A DNA stretch of 22,827 nucleotides from JALSRD01 sp964476595 (lineage in GTDB: Bacteria; Desulfobacterota; Desulfobacteria; Desulfobacterales; JALSRD01): contig CAYZCL010000142.1 in assembly GCA_964476595.1 (NCBI GenBank), positions 1 through 22,827 on the forward strand, in the 5' to 3' direction. Below, one piece after another: positions 21,514-22,827 of this stretch (position 1 is its first letter; every line of letters begins with the position of its first letter). The translations under genes were made by a program, and so were the position numbers. The notes beneath the pieces are model-generated. The model did not search any database. It saw nothing but the letters and a program-made list of their open reading frames with translations, and was not told the DNA's origin.

Positions 21514-22827
21514 TCAGGGGTCGGTCTGCGCCGGCCCATGGAGCCCGGCGGCCGTTTCGGTCGGCGGCGCCATGGTGCGGGCCGCATCGCGACGGCGGCT
21601 GGCCGGCTCCACCTGCTCACGGTTTTCGGGCCAGCGTCCCCTTTTAACCCGGAAAAACACGCAGCGCAAATCGTTTAATATCACCAGCAGGCTGGGGATC
21701 AGCACCAGCGTCAGCACGGTGGCGAAAGCCACCCCGGCGGCCATGGAGATGGCCATGGGAATCAGGAAACGCGCCTGCATATCGGTTTCCATAATCAGGG
21801 GGGCCAGTCCGCCCACAGTGGTGATGGTGGTCAGGATGATGGCCCGGAAGCGCCGCGCCCCGCCCCGGCGGATGGCGTAAAAAAAGGGAATGCCCTCGGC
21901 CAGGTTCTCGTTGATGCGCTCGATGAGCACGATGGCGTCGTTGACCACTACCCCGGTGAGCGCCACGATGCCGAAAACGCTCATCAGCGACAGGTCGTAG
22001 CCCAGCAGCAGATGCCCGAAAATGGCGCCGATGATACCGAAGGGGATGGTGAACATGATGATGAAGGGCTGCGCGTAGGAGCGGAACATGGTGGCCATGA
22101 TGATGAAGATCCCCAGCAGCGCCAGGGGGTAGCCGATGTACAGGCTGTCGAAGGACTCGCGCATCTTCTTCTTCTCGCCCTGGGTGGAGACCTTCAGGCC
22201 GGGGTAGCGCCGGCGCAGCTCGGGAAAGTAACGCGCCGACAGCTCGGCGAAAATCTCGTTGGCGTTGGCCCGGTTGGTGTCCACGTCGGCGCTGACCGCC
22301 ACGCGGCGCATGCCGTCGGTGCGCGTGATGGTGGCGTAGCCGGGCCCGAAGGAAAGATCAGCCACCGAAATGAGGGGCACCTCGCGTCCTCCGGGAGTGC
22401 GGATGCGAACCTGCTCGAGCTCCGAGAGCTGCCGCCGCTCGGCCTCGGTGTAGCGCACCTTGACGCGGATGTCGTCGCGGCCGCGCTGCAGGCGCAGTGC
22501 CTCCTGTCCGTAGTAGCCGGCGTGGATCTGGCGGGCCAGGTCGCTGACCGTCAGCCCCAGGGTGCGGGCTTCGGGCTTGAGGCGCAGGCGCAGTTCGTTC
22601 TTTCCCGGCGAGAAATCGGAGCGAATCTGGTAGACGCCGTCGAACTGGCCCAGCTTTTTCATCAGTTCGTCGGCGGCCGCCAGGATCTCGGGCATCTCGT
22701 GGCCCTGCAGCCAGACCTCGATGGGGGCGCCGGGGGGGCCGGCCTCCATCTCTTCGAAGGTCAGCGATTTGATGCCGGCGATGGGCCCCACCTCCTTTTC
22801 CCAGGCCACCAGGATGTCCTTGGAGTG
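21514..22827 (-). CDS. RND-family efflux pump inner-membrane subunit, C-terminal part (cut by the window edge)
   Basis: The frame is open to the window edge at 22827, so the N-terminal half is missing. The visible ~437 residues include part of the second porter/docking region ('EVWLQGHEMPEILAAADELMKKLGQFDGVYQIRSDFSPGKNELRLRLKPEARTLGLTVSDLARQI'), then the last membrane set: 'GYPLALLGIFIIMATMFRSYAQPFIIMFTIPFGIIGAIFGHLLLGYDLSLMSVFGIVALTGVVVNDAIVLIERIN', 'FRAIILTTITTVGGLAPLI' and 'FLIPMAISMAAGVAFATVLTLVLIPSLLVIL'. These are hallmarks of the HAE1/AcrB-like group. The ~45-residue tail is basic and Pro/Ala-rich. The pump exports solutes using the proton gradient with a membrane-fusion protein, presumably encoded beyond the right edge, and the TolC-type protein downstream. 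Confidence 0.93.
   Translation of the reverse strand, partial: HSKDILVAWEKEVGPIAGIKSLTFEEMEAGPPGAPIEVWLQGHEMPEILAAADELMKKLGQFDGVYQIRSDFSPGKNELRLRLKPEARTLGLTVSDLARQIHAGYYGQEALRLQRGRDDIRVKVRYTEAERRQLSELEQVRIRTPGGREVPLISVADLSFGPGYATITRTDGMRRVAVSADVDTNRANANEIFAELSARYFPELRRRYPGLKVSTQGEKKKMRESFDSLYIGYPLALLGIFIIMATMFRSYAQPFIIMFTIPFGIIGAIFGHLLLGYDLSLMSVFGIVALTGVVVNDAIVLIERINENLAEGIPFFYAIRRGGARRFRAIILTTITTVGGLAPLIMETDMQARFLIPMAISMAAGVAFATVLTLVLIPSLLVILNDLRCVFFRVKRGRWPENREQVEPASRRRDAARTMAPPTETAAGLHGPAQTDP

Overview
The window is 22.8 kb of high-GC bacterial chromosome. The gene set suggests an anaerobe of the Desulfobacterota (Desulfobacterales-like): a tungsten/molybdenum aldehyde:ferredoxin oxidoreductase module with a four-cluster ferredoxin, a bacteriohemerythrin, a HbpS/GlcG-type protein and an RND-TolC pump. 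The taxon is an inference. GC-rich third codon positions create long open shadow frames opposite most real genes, and these were excluded.

Layout. 1-350: the 3' end of an IS1634-type transposase, followed by a hairpin terminator. 550-1661: two minus-strand genes, an exported GlcG/HbpS-type protein and a bacteriohemerythrin. 1662-2723: about 1 kb of visibly more AT-rich DNA with no convincing gene. 2724-13255: one minus-strand polyamine operon, read from right to left as tetR, putrescine aminotransferase-AOR fusion, 4Fe-4S protein, potA, potB, potC, aguA, aguB, potD. It starts at a promoter whose -10 box lies inside a 26-bp palindrome and ends at a long inverted repeat. 13673-15298: a plus-strand GMC oxidoreductase of the cholesterol-oxidase type. 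15301-16538: a minus-strand NUDT19-like Nudix hydrolase and a 111-aa unknown protein preceded by a hairpin/T-run. 16808-18026: a small membrane protein and a cpYpsA/'molybdenum carrier' protein. 18152-20000: a promoter and a secreted Sel1-repeat protein. 20019-22827: TolC-type outer-membrane protein and the C-terminal half of an RND pump, cut by the window edge.

The main result is the polyamine operon. It encodes uptake (PotABCD-like) and a complete inferred route: agmatine to N-carbamoylputrescine (AguA), to putrescine (AguB), to 4-aminobutanal (aminotransferase domain), to 4-aminobutyrate (AOR domain). The last two enzymes are one 1055-residue polypeptide. The operon has no NAD-dependent aminobutyraldehyde dehydrogenase. 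The AOR domain and the adjacent 16-cysteine ferredoxin would instead send the aldehyde's electrons to low-potential carriers. Family assignments rest on motifs visible in the sequence. The fused aldehyde-to-ferredoxin ending is inferred, and I know of no experimental description of it. No gene for using the resulting GABA is present in the window.
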